The notes: generated by a model not told the origin, from the letters alone. Shown: positions 33,117 through 45,219, counted from the stretch's first letter. The stretch: DNA of 64,000 bases from Tetragonia tetragonoides (GCA_038025085.1 CM076150.1:1676501-1740500), one strand, 5' to 3'. Program-made: numbers and translations.

Positions 33117-35383
33117 ATAGCTGTATAAAGTTAAGCTCTCCTGTGTCTGATGAAGAAGTCAGAAAAGCCATGTTGAAGATTAAGGACAACAAGGCACCCG
33201 GACCTGATGGTTTTAGTTCTTGTTTCTTTAAGAACTCTTGGTCTGTTGTGGGGAAGGATGTTATAGGGGCTGTGAAGGATTTCTTTGTCAAAGGGAAATT
33301 ACTCACTCAGATTAATACCACTGCCATTTCTCTAATTCCTAAAGTTCATAATCCCACCCATGCTGTTGATTTTCGACCAATTTCTTGTTGTAATGTCATA
33401 TACAAGTGCATCTCCAATGTTATTGCAACTCGTTTGAGGGAGGTGTTGACTGAGGTTGTTGGTACTCAACAAGGGGCCTTTGTGAGGGGGGGAAATATTG
33501 TTCATAATATTTTATTGGCTCAAGAACTTCTTGCTTATTATGATAGAAAAAATGTCAGTGCTAGAATGGCAATCAAGGTGGATTTTCGAAAAACCTATGA
33601 TTCCATTGAATGGAAGTTCCTAATACGCTCTCTTGTGAAGCTTGGTTTCCCTGAAAAGTTTGTCAACTGGATTACTCTTTGCGTGACATCTGTGGAGTTC
33701 TCTTTAGTGATCAATGGAGAACTCAGTTGGTATTTTGAAGGTAAGAGAGGTCTCAGACAGGGAGACCCTCTCTCTCCATATTTGTTTGCGATTGTTATGG
33801 AGGTGTTGTCTAGAAGACTCTCAATGCTGCAACATGATAAACTGTTCAGACATCACCCTAAATGTGGGAAGTTGAACATCACACACTTGAGCTATGCAGA
33901 TGACATTTTCTTGTTCTGTAAAGGGACTACTAAAGCAGCTTCAAGTGTCATTACAGCCTTTAAAAAATTTTCAGATGCTTCAGGATTACTTGCTAACCTA
34001 AGCAAATGCCAAGTCTTCATGGGGGGTATCTCTGCTGAGGTAAGTTCCCAGATTCATCATCTTCTACATATGGATATTGGTTCCTTACCTGTTCGTTATT
34101 TGGGTGTGCCTTTAACATCCAAGGCTTTGAATTCTTCTGATTGTTTGGGTCTTGTTGAAAGGATTACTGTAAAAATTAGAAATTAGGCTAGTAAATTCTT
34201 GTCTTATGCAGCTAGAGTGCAGCTCATCCAAACAATTTTATACAGTTTACACAACTTTTGGGGGTCAATATTTGTATTACCAAAAAAAGTGATAAAACAG
34301 GTATAGTCTCTTGTAGAAACTTCTGATGGGGAGGAAAAGACAGTGTCAAGCAAGCCCTTGTTGCATGGAAGACCATTTGTCAACATGAAGCTAGTGGTGG
34401 TCTAGGGTTTAAAGATATGCTGATGCTGAATAAAGCTTCGATACTCAAGCTTATATGGTGCCTAGCTCAAAAGGAGGATGTTTTATGGGTAAAATGGATA
34501 CATGAGTTGTATTTAGCTGATGAAGACTTGTGGGAGTTAGAATTACTCATAAGCATTCCTGGGGGTTCAGAAAGTTATTGAAATTAAGAGATGAGGCATT
34601 GAAGTGTGTCTTTGTTCAGAATGGGGAGCTTATCTGGAGATCTTGTCCTCCTGCTTTTACCTCTAAATCTGCATATAACACCATCTATCCCCCTGCTCCT
34701 GCTCAGCCTTGGTCTAAGTTTATTTGGGGGAGAAATTGTTATCCAAAACAGTCTTTCACAGCTTGGATTATGATGAAAAGAAGCTTCTAACCAGAGATAG
34801 GCTTATTGCTAGAGGTGCTAATATTGACAGCAAATGTGTGCTTTGTGATCAGTTTGATGAAAGCCATGACCATCTGTTTTTGCAATGTAAATTTTCCAGG
34901 GAAGTATGGAAACAGATTGGAGAGTTCCTCCAGTTCAAGCCTCCGCCTGACAGCTGGGACAATCTTGTTGCTTGGGGGATGAAATGCATTAGAGGGTCTT
35001 CTGCATACAGATCACTCTGCAAAGCTGCGGTGACAGCTTGTATATATGTGTGGATAGCGTGAAATCATGCAATCTTTAGGCATGTTAAGCCAGAAACTCT
35101 GAAGGTGACAGCGAGGATCAAAATGGAGCTTCATGTCCAGCTTGGCAATATAGAACAAATCAGAGATACTAGTAGGAATAGGAGGTGGTGTGAGGTAGTG
35201 GGAATATGCCATGCTTTCACAAAGAAATAGTTTTCTGTTTGTATAGTTACAGATATAACTTTACATAGGAGATAGGGAGAGTTTGATAACTTCCCAGTTT
35301 GAGGAAGTTTACTGATGTAAAGATCTTATAAGCTTTTTTGGTAATGAAATACAAGCTCACATTTTACCCAAAAATAAAAAAAG
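33117..35383 (+). pseudogene. 5'-truncated L1-type LINE (RT to poly-A), fused to rDNA
   Basis: This is the reverse transcriptase part of a plant L1. It shows KIKDNKAPGPDGFSSCF, ISLIPKV, FRPISCCNVIYK, VDFRKTYDSIEW, GLRQGDPLSPYLF and the catalytic box YADDIFLF (about 33895). A C-terminal zinc-binding region with RGANIDSKCVLC and ESHDHLFLQC (about 34815-34880) follows. The endonuclease and ORF1 are missing. The frame is open to 34186; a TAG there and several frameshifts (to 35230) break the rest. The 3' end is A-rich (CCCAAAAATAAAAAAAG). It joins the 25S fragment upstream and the interior of a gypsy LTR downstream. Confidence 0.88.
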
Positions 35384-35792
35384 AATTATTCATTTAGTTT
35401 TAATTAGCTTTTTAAATCAGAAAATTAATCAATTAATTCCTAAACCTAGTGGTATTTGACTTAGGTTGACTGAGGGCCTATATAAGGACAAATGTGAGAT
35501 AATTGATCAGTTTTGCAAATTGAACCAAAACCCTCACACTCACGTTTTCTCTTTCCTTCACCCTCACCGGCCTCCCTCTCTCTCTCCTCTCTCCACCGGC
35601 TCTCCTCGCCGGAAACAACCGCCGGCGTCACCCCTCTCTCCCGCCGGTAACCCTCTTCTTCTCCCTCTCTCTTTCTCTATCTTTTTCTCTCTCTTTCGCG
35701 TCTCCCACTCCCCCTCTGTTTTGCGTTCGCGGGACCACCGGACCACCAGGCCGACGCTTGGGTGGAGACCGGTGAGTGGCTGGAGTGTCCCC

Positions 35793-35855
<63 letters not shown>

Positions 35856-37803
35856 TTTCTCTCCCTTTCTCTCGTTCACGTTTCTCTCTCCTCACGTCCC
35901 CGGAGCTCCGGCGACCACCACCACCGGCCATGGTGGGCAGTGGGTGGTGGTGGTGGTGATGGGTCGGGTTATGGGTCCCATGCATGGGTACCCGTGACCT
36001 AGACCTAGTTTTGAAGTTAGGGTTTTCTTTTTATATTTTTCGTAATTATTAATTCAATTTTCAATATTTTTGATTTAATGTTTTTATTTTTCTGCACTCA
36101 TCCGGAATTAGAATTCGGATTTTCAAAAGCCTATATTGGTTTAAATAAATCAATAACTTTAATAAAATTATCAGAATGAGATTTCGTTACTGTTTATATT
36201 TTCGAATTTAATTAATACTGATTCGGTAATTATTTTTAATTAGGACCTAACGAGCAAGCGTGATTATCGTCAATTGGTTGGATCAGACTTACTGTTGATA
36301 GCGTTGTAGTGGTAAGCTCTCATGCCTACCATCTTTCAAAACCCCATCAAAACTATTTTGATGTGTTATGTGCTAATTGGGAAATTGTCGTGAATTAATA
36401 TGCAAAGCATGATTAAATTATATCGCTGTTATTATGAGATTTCTTAAGGATGTTAACTGCTGTAAATATGAATTATAATTAGCATGTTGATATTATCAAG
36501 GTTTGGGAAATTATTAGTCCATATGATGATTATTGGACACTTATTGAATGGTGATCAATTGTTAGTATTATTATGTTATTAATTATATGCTAATTGGTTG
36601 GGTATTATTGAGTGCTAGTGAGTACCTACCTACTATCGTTGAATGTCTTGAATGATTGGTGAGTTTTTGGATATCATATTACCCTGCCGAAGTGCTGCCG
36701 AAATTGTGCTAGACATTACTTGTCGTCATTATTGAATTATCGTCGTTATTGAATTAAGGCATGTTTAATTCTCATCGCATTGAATTATCATTATCGTCGT
36801 TATTTACAATTCATTGTCGAGAGCATGAAATGAATTAGTAAGTCGTGGTCTCGTAGTACCACTTATGTCAACCAATGCAAATTATGTGAATTCAATTAAA
36901 TGAGAGTAAGACTCCTAATGGATCCCTACGAGTAGTCAAGCAATCGGGATTGCACCTAATGGTGTAGTTCAAGGGATGAGTGATTCCCAAGTTACTTATG
37001 GACACCTCGTAGTGTGTCTGGGACAGATCATTCCCCATTTATTAAGTCCTCTAGGCTCGTGTAATTGTACTAGAGGTAGTTTGCACACTAGAGTCATTAA
37101 GTCCATGGCGTGATTATATCTTCGATGAACAGTATGGGTAATTGTTGTTCTATTCACTCTCTTACATCTCTCTAATCAAGACGAATTGTCTATGTCATAT
37201 TTCGTATGATCACTATACAAAAATTGTATATAAAAGAATGTCGTTATGCGTATGCTTGATTATATGCTTATGTGCGTTTGCAAATGAATTTCAATGATTT
37301 TTCTAAAACCTCAGGTAAGGTTTGCAAAATGTTTTTACTGGGTATGGATGACGTTTATTCAGTTTATCTGATTTTTGTTTCTCTTTTATTTCTTTTCTTT
37401 TCTTCTGTATTTTATTTCCGTCACGGAAACCAAAGTGCGGGTTTAGTTTATTGAGGACGTACAGCTTCCAAGGTTAGAGTTGGCGTCGGCTTTTAGAACT
37501 CTTTTTGTTCAATTTAGATCGTTGGGATTTTTATTGGATTTAGCCCTTTGAAGGCAAGTTGTAATAAATTTGATTTAATGGTTTTAGCTCACTATATAGA
37601 CAACTCTAATATTAATTGTTTAGTTTGTTTAGTTCCTTTGAAGGTTCTTTTGATGCATAGTCTTTCTTTCTGCTTAGCATTTACTCCTTAATGATAAATG
37701 TTGCAGTAACAACCCTTGGGTTCGGGACGGATCAGTGATGTCGAGTCGTGTATAGTGACGTCGTTAGTTCCAGGAAAATCGTTGCGGATTTGGGGTTGTT
37801 ACA
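35384..37803 (+). repeat. 5' LTR, truncated at its 5' end
   Basis: Similarity to the 3' LTR begins at AAGAATTATTCAT (equivalent to about 44707) and runs to GGGGTTGTTACA at 37803. It contains the TATA region GGGCCTATATAAGG (about 35476-35489), a (CT)n tract (35797-35852), the GGTGGTGGTGATGGGTCGG segment and the splice-donor-like CCTCAGGTAAGG (37312-37323). The missing first ~430 bp is replaced by the L1 3' end. Confidence 0.85.
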
Positions 37804-37805
37804 AA

Positions 37806-37823
37806 TGGTATCAGAGCCCTAGG
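37806..37823 (+). other. Primer-binding site (initiator tRNA-Met)
   Basis: TGGTATCAGAGCCCTAGG begins two bases after the LTR end and is complementary to the 3' end of plant initiator tRNA-Met, which primes minus-strand DNA synthesis. Confidence 0.9.
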
Positions 37824-37995
37824 TTTAAAAAGGTTGCTTAAGATTAATTAATGAATTAATAAAGATTAGTTTCATTTTGGGAAAATAAAATATAATTAAA
37901 GCCGTTAAGCGTAGTAGTCCAAGAAGATAGGAATTATTTGAAATCACTTTGTTTGTGATTTAAAAAATTCTTATTGTTTGATTGTCTACCTGTAG

Positions 37996-38959
37996 ATGGT
38001 AAGGAGAAGAATTACTACGCCGATGACGACTGCACACCAGAAGGCACGCGCTCTAACTCATCGTGCACCACCAGTAGAGTATGTTGCTTCATCGGATAGC
38101 AAATCAACAGGAAACGACGCGAACATGCGCCACAAGGCCGCGCAGGACCTCGCCGCGCACGAAGAGGTCGCGCGCAACGAGGCGCATGCCTCGCGCCAAT
38201 TCCCGCGCCAATAGCCACACCTGTACCCGTCCCTGATGTCGCCCCAGTTACCACACACGCCGCACATGTGGTTGATGAAGAGGAAGATCCCTCTGAGTCT
38301 AAGCCTGCGTATACACCACCGGAAGAGAATGATGATATGCCGGACTTGGAAGATATTAGTGCCGAGAGCGACAACAACATTGCGCCTGCTCCTGCACCTG
38401 CTGCTGCACCTACTCCTGCTGCAAATTGGTTTCCTCCTATTGAACCATTCTTTGCTATTGATGCTCAGCTCAAGGATATACGTATCTACATACGACGTGC
38501 TTATACTACGATCGAGAGTTATCAGTACGAGAATCGCACGCGTCTACGCGAAGGCTTATGGGTAGAGCTACTGCTGGCTGTTCTGCCTAACATACATCCT
38601 TGGATGGGACTCAAGGAGAAGTACGACGATGTAGTCTCCAAGAGTGGACATCTGCACGAGAAGAAGTACGGTGAAGGTACGAGATGGTCTCTCTGCTTTA
38701 GAGGCGTTGCCGGTGAGTTATGCATATCCGAGTTCGAGTGGAAGGTAAACCGAGTGCTAGTACCGGCGCCAAAGGATATGTGTGAGTATTGCTAGACCAA
38801 GAAATGCAAGCAAGTCGATGATTTTAGGAAACGTTTCTTACCCCAGAAATGTGGTGGATATGCTTATCCATACACGCCCTACAAAGAGGTGAAGCCTAGG
38901 AGGAAGGACAACCATGACCAGTCCCCTAGCGCAAAGAAGATGTGTGCTAGTGTCAAGTA
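37996..38959 (+). pseudogene. Extra ORF between primer site and gag, unknown function
   Basis: I do not recognise this protein. From an ATG at 37996 it reads MVRRRITTP and a charged, Ala/Arg/Glu-rich region (AAQDLAAHEEVARNEAHASR). After a frameshift near 38200 comes a Pro/Val/acidic linker (EEEDPSESKPAY, then PAPAPAAAPTPAANW). A more globular part then holds IRIYIRRAYTTIES, GLWVELLLAVLPNIHPWMG and RWSLCFRGVAGELC. It ends CEYC, an in-frame TAG (38793), TKKC, and a basic tail to TAG at 38957. The Cys spacing (C-x2-C-x4-C-x13-C, counting the stop) could bind metal. It is not gag: the recognisable gag start comes 700 bp later. It may be a lineage-specific accessory ORF or a captured gene. Confidence 0.6.
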
Positions 38960-39658
38960 GAACTAGATGATTCATTTTTAGTAGTTTTACTTGAGTTTTA
39001 TTGGAAATTTTAATTATTGTGATGGCCCTGCGTGGTCAAGTTTGATGTTGGTGTAGTTGCATAGGCAACAAATATTTATGATTGTTTTTTACTTGCAATT
39101 TGTCTCATTGCAAGACTATTTCATTTGATTATATGATATCGTTGAGATTTTGTTTTATGTGATCGTTTTATTGCATAATTGCGTGGTTGACAAATAGCTT
39201 CGTAATGCTATCTCGTATTGCCTAGAAATGATGGGAAATCCATGTCGGAATTATGGCAGAATTTCATTGAGCATGATCATATCAATTGTGAGCCAAAGGC
39301 TAAGCATGTATTGTATGCAATCAAATGTCATTGTTTATTGCCCTACTAAATAGTATGGAGCCTCGATGTGTGAATTGTGAATGCTCTTGCTTATCAATCA
39401 TGTGAGACCAATGTGTCTACTTTGTTATTGCATATCGAACTATTATGCATGAGGACTGAGAAAATTCAAAGCAAGTATGTTTCTTAGACCTACAATGTAA
39501 GGTCGATCATTGAAACTTATATGCTATTTGCTAAATGTCAAGAGAAATGTTTCAATTATAACCTATATCTCTCAATTAGACCCCTAATTGGGTCAAACGT
39601 GCCAATTTTGCTGAAATGGTGATCAACCATTGCTCTTTTATGTCTCAGATTTGTTATA
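38960..39658 (+). other. Spacer between accessory ORF and gag
   Basis: AT-rich sequence of about 700 bp without an ORF. It separates the unknown ORF from the gag ATG at 39659, an unusually long non-coding gap inside the element. Confidence 0.6.
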
Positions 39659-40983
39659 ATGGCAACCAACGACCGACTCGCTAGACTAGAATTAGGACTC
39701 ACTAATGTCGTTGAACACATCACGCGCCAGCTAGAGCGCCAAGAGCAACATCACAATGCGCAGAATCGAGACGCGCAACTTTAAGGATTTCGATGCACTC
39801 AAACCTCCGACGTTTGAGGGTGGCTCCGAGCCCACCATGTTGGAGAATTGGATAATAGAGTTCGAGAAGTTGTTCAGGGCGACTAGTAGGCCCAACAACA
39901 TGAAGGTCAACACCGCTACGTATTACCTTAAGGGTGAAGCGAACAAGTGGTGGAGCGAACTAAGTTGCTTGCTATCGAGAACTATGGGTGGACAGAGTTC
40001 AAAGAGTCTATTCTTGAAAGGTTCTATCCGAATGCTATCCGTCGCCAGAAGCAATGGGAATTCAAGAACATCTATCAAGGAAAGCTATTTGTAGCTGAGT
40101 ATGCAACAAAGTTGAACGAGCTCGCTGCTTTTGCACCTAACTTGGTGACGACCGAAGCTGAGCGTGTCGAGAGGTTCGAAGATGGTTTAAAGTGGGTTAT
40201 CCAACATTTGTTATGGGAAACTCGCTAACGTTCCAAGGATTGTACGAGAAAGCCTTGAACCAAGAGCTTGCTGTGGATCGTCGTGATTTGTTGCTCGGAA
40301 AGCATAAACGTGATGAAGGGAGTTCTTCCCAGTCAAACGACGCAGATAAGAGGCCAAGATCGAACAATGGCAATCAAAACAACCAAGGTGGTAATCAGAT
40401 CCACAATGGGAACAAGAATCGTGACTCGAACCATCATAGAGCTACGATCTTAGCTAGGAAGAATACGCCTTGTAGTCGCTGCAACAAGACGCATCCTGGC
40501 AAGAACTGTCATGGCTATGTACTTCAATGCTATGAGTGCAACAAGTCTGGTCATAAAGATTCTGAATGCTGGAGTCATGGAAGGAACGGCAATGGTCAGA
40601 ACCGTGATAACAATTACAATCGTGGTGGAAATGGTAATCGCGGAAATGGTGGTAACTACCGTGGAAATGGGGTTTACAACAACAACAACCACAACAATAC
40701 TGCTGCTCCTGCTGCGAATAATCAAGCACAACTTCCTGCACCTGCCAACCCCTTGCAGAATAACAACAACAACAATAGAGGGGTGAATGGAATGGTCTAT
40801 GTGCTGAACCGCAATGAAGCTGAGGCGAACTCGAATGTGATCGCTGGTACTTTTCTTGTTAACTCTCAACCTGCTTTTATTTTGTTTGATAGTGGTGCAA
40901 CGCATTCTGTTCTTTCTAAGAGCTTTGCATCTAAGATAGGTTTAGAACCTAATCTGTGTATAGTGCAAATATTAGGATGCTAG
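39659..40983 (+). pseudogene. Gag and protease start of the Tekay-like element
   Basis: Gag forms the particle that packages element RNA. It starts MATNDRLARLELG. After a frameshift near 39780 it continues with LKPPTFEGGSEPTMLENWI and TYYLKGEANKWWSEL (capsid), then, in other frames, ERFYPNAIRRQKQWEF and VAEYATKLNELAAFAP. The nucleocapsid has CSRCNKTHPGKNC followed by a CCHC knuckle, CYECNKSGHKDSEC (about 40529-40568), in an Asn/Gly-rich region. The protease active site FDSGATHSVLS lies at about 40885. A TAG ends this frame at 40981. At least three frameshifts are needed to read it all. Confidence 0.82.
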
Positions 40984-43900
40984 ATGGGTCAATTGTTAAT
41001 TGCAAAGCGTTGTATGAAAAGTTTCTGATTAGGATAGCTGGTTCCGATTTGCCTACGGATTTGATTCGGATGGATTTAAAGGAATTTGATGTGATTTTGG
41101 GAATGGATTGGTTAGCCAAGTATAGGGCTAAGATAGAGTGCTTTGAGCAACGTGTGTCGTTGCGTGGACCGAAGGGTAGGAGGATTACCTACAAAGGAGT
41201 CGTGGTCAAGCCAAAGTTGAAGGTAGTGGCTACCATGAAAGCTAAAGAGTGTATGACTAAAGATGAAGAGATTTATCTATGTCATGTGGTGGATACAAGC
41301 TGAGAAGCTGAAGTTTCGAAACCTATTCCAGTCGTTTCGGAATACGCTAACGTCTTTCCAGACGAGATTCCTGGAATGCCTCCACAACGCATTGTTGACT
41401 TTAGGATCGATTTAGCTCCAGGTTCTGCTCCAATCTTGAAAGCTCTGTATCGTATGGCTCCTGCCGAGATGAAAGAACTGAAAACGCAACTCGAAGAGCT
41501 ACTGGAGAAGGGATACATACGTCCTAGTGTATCACCTTGAGGTGCTCCTGTTTTGTTCGTACGTAAGAAGGACGGTAGTATGAGACTGTGTATAGACTGC
41601 CGCGAGCTAAACAAGATTACGATCAAGAATCGTTATCCACTGCCGAGGATTGACAACCTATTCGACCAACTCCATGGAGCGATCGTTTTCTCGAAGATCG
41701 ACTTACGTTCAGGATACCATCAACTCAGGATTTTCGAGCCTGACATTACAAAGACCGCGTTTAGGACGAGGTATGGACACTACGAGTTCACTGTTATGCC
41801 TTTTGGGTTGACGAACGCACTTGCGAAGTTTATGGATTTGATGAACCGTACGTTCTAGCCTTATCTCGATCAGTTCGTAGTTGTCTTTATTGGCGATATT
41901 TTGGTCTACTCGAAAAACGCTACTGAGCATGAGCAACATTTGCGTACCATTTTGGAGATTTTGAGACGACATCGGTTGTATGCCAAGTTCTCGAAGTGTG
42001 AATTTTGGTTAGAAACCGTTTCTTTCTTAGGACACGTGGTATCTAAGAGTGGAGTTGTTGTTGACCCGGAAAAGATTAGAGCTGTTATGGACTGGTCCGC
42101 ACCAAAGAGCGTGACTGAGGTTAGAAGTTTTCTTGGGTTAGCTGGTTACTATCGTAGGTTTGTGGAAGGATTTTCGAAAATAGCGTAGCCTATGACAAAC
42201 TTGATGAAGAAAACGACGAAGTTTGTGTGGTCTTAAAAGTGTGAAGCTGCTTTTCAAGAGTTGAAGAAACGTCTTACGAGCGCGCCAATTTTGTCATTGC
42301 CATCGGGAACTGAAGGGTACGAGGTCTATAGTGACGCGTCTAAGCATGGCTTAGGCTGTGTTTTGATGCAACATGGTAAGGTAGTGGCTTATGCCTCAAG
42401 ACAACTGAAGAAGCACGAGGATAACTACCCTTCTCACGACTTAGAGCTCGTTGCTGTCATGTTTGCTTTGAAGATTTGTAGACACTATCTCTATGGTTCT
42501 GCTGTCAAGATGTTTACTGACCACAAGAGTCTCAAGTACATATTCACACAAAAGGAGTTGAATATGCGACAGAGAAGATGGCTAGAGTTGTGACGGAGTA
42601 CGATATCGACATCTAGTATCACGAAGGGAAAGCTAACGTGGTAGCTGACGCTTTCAGTAGAAAGACTCGCCATACGTTGAACACTTCTTTAGTACTTCCG
42701 AAGGAGATCATTCGTGACTTACAAAGTCTTGACGTGGAGATTGTGCTGAAAGGTGACGTTCAATGTACCTTAGCGCATATCTCAGTTCGACCAACCTTGC
42801 TCGACGAGATCAAGGGTAAAGAGAGTTCAGATGAGGATCTTCAACGGATTCTACGCCATAAGGACGAGGGTAGATCCGAGGACTTTTCTATCGGTCAAGA
42901 CGGTGTCTTGAGATTTCGTGATCGTGTCTGTTTGCCGAATGACCCGGAGATCAAGAGTCAGATTCTGGGTGAAGCTCACAATACGCCTTATTTTGTACAT
43001 CCTAATGGAGACAAGCTATACAAAGATCTTCACCAAATATTTTGGTGGAAAGGTATGAAACAAGATGTCGCTGAGTTCGTGGCTAAGTGTCTGACGTGCC
43101 AGAAGGTCAAGATCGAACACAAGAGACCTAGTGGAATGATTCAATCGCTTGAAGTTCCTACGTGGAAATGGAATCCAATTCCAATGGACTTTGTCATGGG
43201 TTTAGCATTGACACAAAAGAAGAAGAACGCCATTTGGGTCGTTGTAATCGTTTGACAAAAGTTGCAAGATTTATCCCAATGAATGACACTTGGGAAATAG
43301 AGAAGCCAACGGATGCTTATGTCAAGGAAGTCATGAGACTTCATGGTGTTCCAGAAGATACTGTTTCAAATAGAGACTCGAGATTTCTATCACACTTTTG
43401 GCAGAAACTGCAAGAAGCTTTTGGAAGCAAATTGAAGTTCAGTACTGCTTTTCATCCTGCGACTGATGGTCAGACGGAAAGAACGATTCAGACTTTGGAG
43501 GATATGCTATGAGCGTGTGCTCTTGAGTATCAAGGCTCGTGGGATACACATATTCCGTTGATCGAATTTTCTTACAACAATAGCTATCACTCAAGCATTG
43601 ATGGAGCGTCATATGAAGCACTGTATGGAAGGAAGTGTAGATCGCCCATTTGTTGGAACGACATTAGTGAAACTGCAGTTTTGGGTCCTGAAATGATCCA
43701 GCAGACCGTCGATGTGGTCAAGGTGATTCAAGCGAGGATGCGAAGTGCTCAAGATCGCCGGAATTCATATGCAGATAGAGGTCGTAGACCTGAAGAGTTT
43801 GAGGTGGGAAGCAAGGGTACTTTTGCGAGTATCTCCTACCAAGGGTGTCATGCATTTTGGTCGTAAGGGGAAGTTGAGTCCTCGTTACATTGGACCTTAC

Positions 43901-44242
43901 GAGATCCTGGAAAGAATTGGTGAGGTTGCTTATCGATTAGCTTTACCTGTGGAACTTGCAAAAGTCCATAGTGTGTTTCATGTGTCCCAACTGAAGCGAT
44001 ACATACATGATCCAACTCATGCCGTTCAACTTGAAACGATCAATCTCGATGAAAGTTTGACTTATGAAGAACGTCCTATCAAGATTGTGGACCGCAAAGA
44101 ACGCTCAACTCGAACAAAGACTATCCAGATTGTCAAAGTCAGTTGGTCTCGACAAGGTCAAGAGGAAGCAACATGGGAAGCTGAATCCATGATACGCGAG
44201 AAGTATCCAGACCTCTTCCTAGAAAATACTAGTCCCACTTGA
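40956..44242 (+). pseudogene. Pol: RT, RNase H, integrase and chromodomain, broken
   Basis: Going down the element I see the rest of the protease (DVILGMDWLAKY); reverse transcriptase from about 41320 ([41 protein letters not shown]); the catalytic box changed to FIGD followed by ILVYSKN (about 41886; the family has YIDD); RNase H ([13 protein letters not shown], about 42325); the integrase zinc finger and core (HQIFWWKGMKQDV, CLTCQKVKIEHKRP, STAFHPATDGQTERTIQ); an IN C-terminal GKLSPRYIGPYEILERIG; and a chromodomain (IVKVSWSRQGQEEATWE, about 44130-44180). In-frame stops include 41300, 41538, 41856, 42186, 42235, 42591, 43252 and 43510. Losing an active-site Asp plus these stops makes this a dead copy. 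Confidence 0.85.
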
Positions 44243-44277
44243 GTTTCGGGACGAAACTCCTTTTAAGGAGGGTAGAA
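44243..44277 (+). other. Polypurine tract region before the 3' LTR
   Basis: GTTTCGGGACGAAACTCC, then TTTTAAGGAGGGTAGAATG, immediately precedes the LTR start TGTCAAGCC at 44278. The purine run AAGGAGGGTAGAA is the likely plus-strand primer. The same motif recurs inside the LTR at 44471-44507. Confidence 0.7.
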
Positions 44278-45153
44278 TGTCAAGCCTCGAAATTTTTTCT
44301 TTTTTGCGTGATTTGTTTATCGCTTTGCACGAATTGCATGTTCATGCTAATCAACTTAGAATCACGATCTTACTTGCTCATCTTGCGTATGTTAGTGTCC
44401 TGAAATTTGTTTTATACCTTCGTATGGGTAAACTCATTTTGTTTTTAGAAGTGATTACTTCATGTCTCAAGTTTTGGGACGAAACTTCTTTTAAGGAGGG
44501 TAGAATGTGATACCCCAATATTTTCTATAATTATTATATTGATATATAAATGATTTATAAATAGTTTCGGGGATTGAATCGTGTATTCATTTAAGGATTC
44601 GATTTAGTCAATTAAAGCCATAATAATATTAATTATTATTATGGGACTTTCATAAATTGCATTTATTAATTTTGAGGAGTTTAACTAAAATGTTTTATAT
44701 ATGAATAAGAATTATTCATATAGTTTTTAGTTACTTTTAATTAACTTTTTAAATCAGAAAATTATTCAATTAATTCCTAACCCTAATGGCATTTGACTTG
44801 GGTTGACTGAGGGCCTATATAAGGAAAAAGGTGAGACAATTGATCAGTTTTGCAAACTGAACCAAAACCCTCACACACACTCTCTCTCTCACTCACGTTC
44901 TCTCTCTCCTTCACCCTCACCTCCCTCCCTCTCTCTCCTCTCTCCTCTCTCCTCTCTCCACAGGCTCTCCTCGCCGGAAACAACCACCGGCGTCGCCCCT
45001 CTCTCCCGCCGGTAACCCTCTTCTTCTCCCTCTCTCTTTCGCGTCTCCCCTCCCCCTCTGTTTTGCATTCGCGGGACCACCGCACCACCACCTGACCACT
45101 AGGCCAGCGCCTAGGTGGCGACCGGTGAGTGGCCAGCGTGGCCCCGTCGCCCT

Positions 45154-45219
<66 letters not shown>

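Noticed and set aside
35797..35852. Regular CT repeat considered as an array of functional sites
   Set aside because: It is a simple dinucleotide microsatellite within the LTR, variable between the LTR copies.
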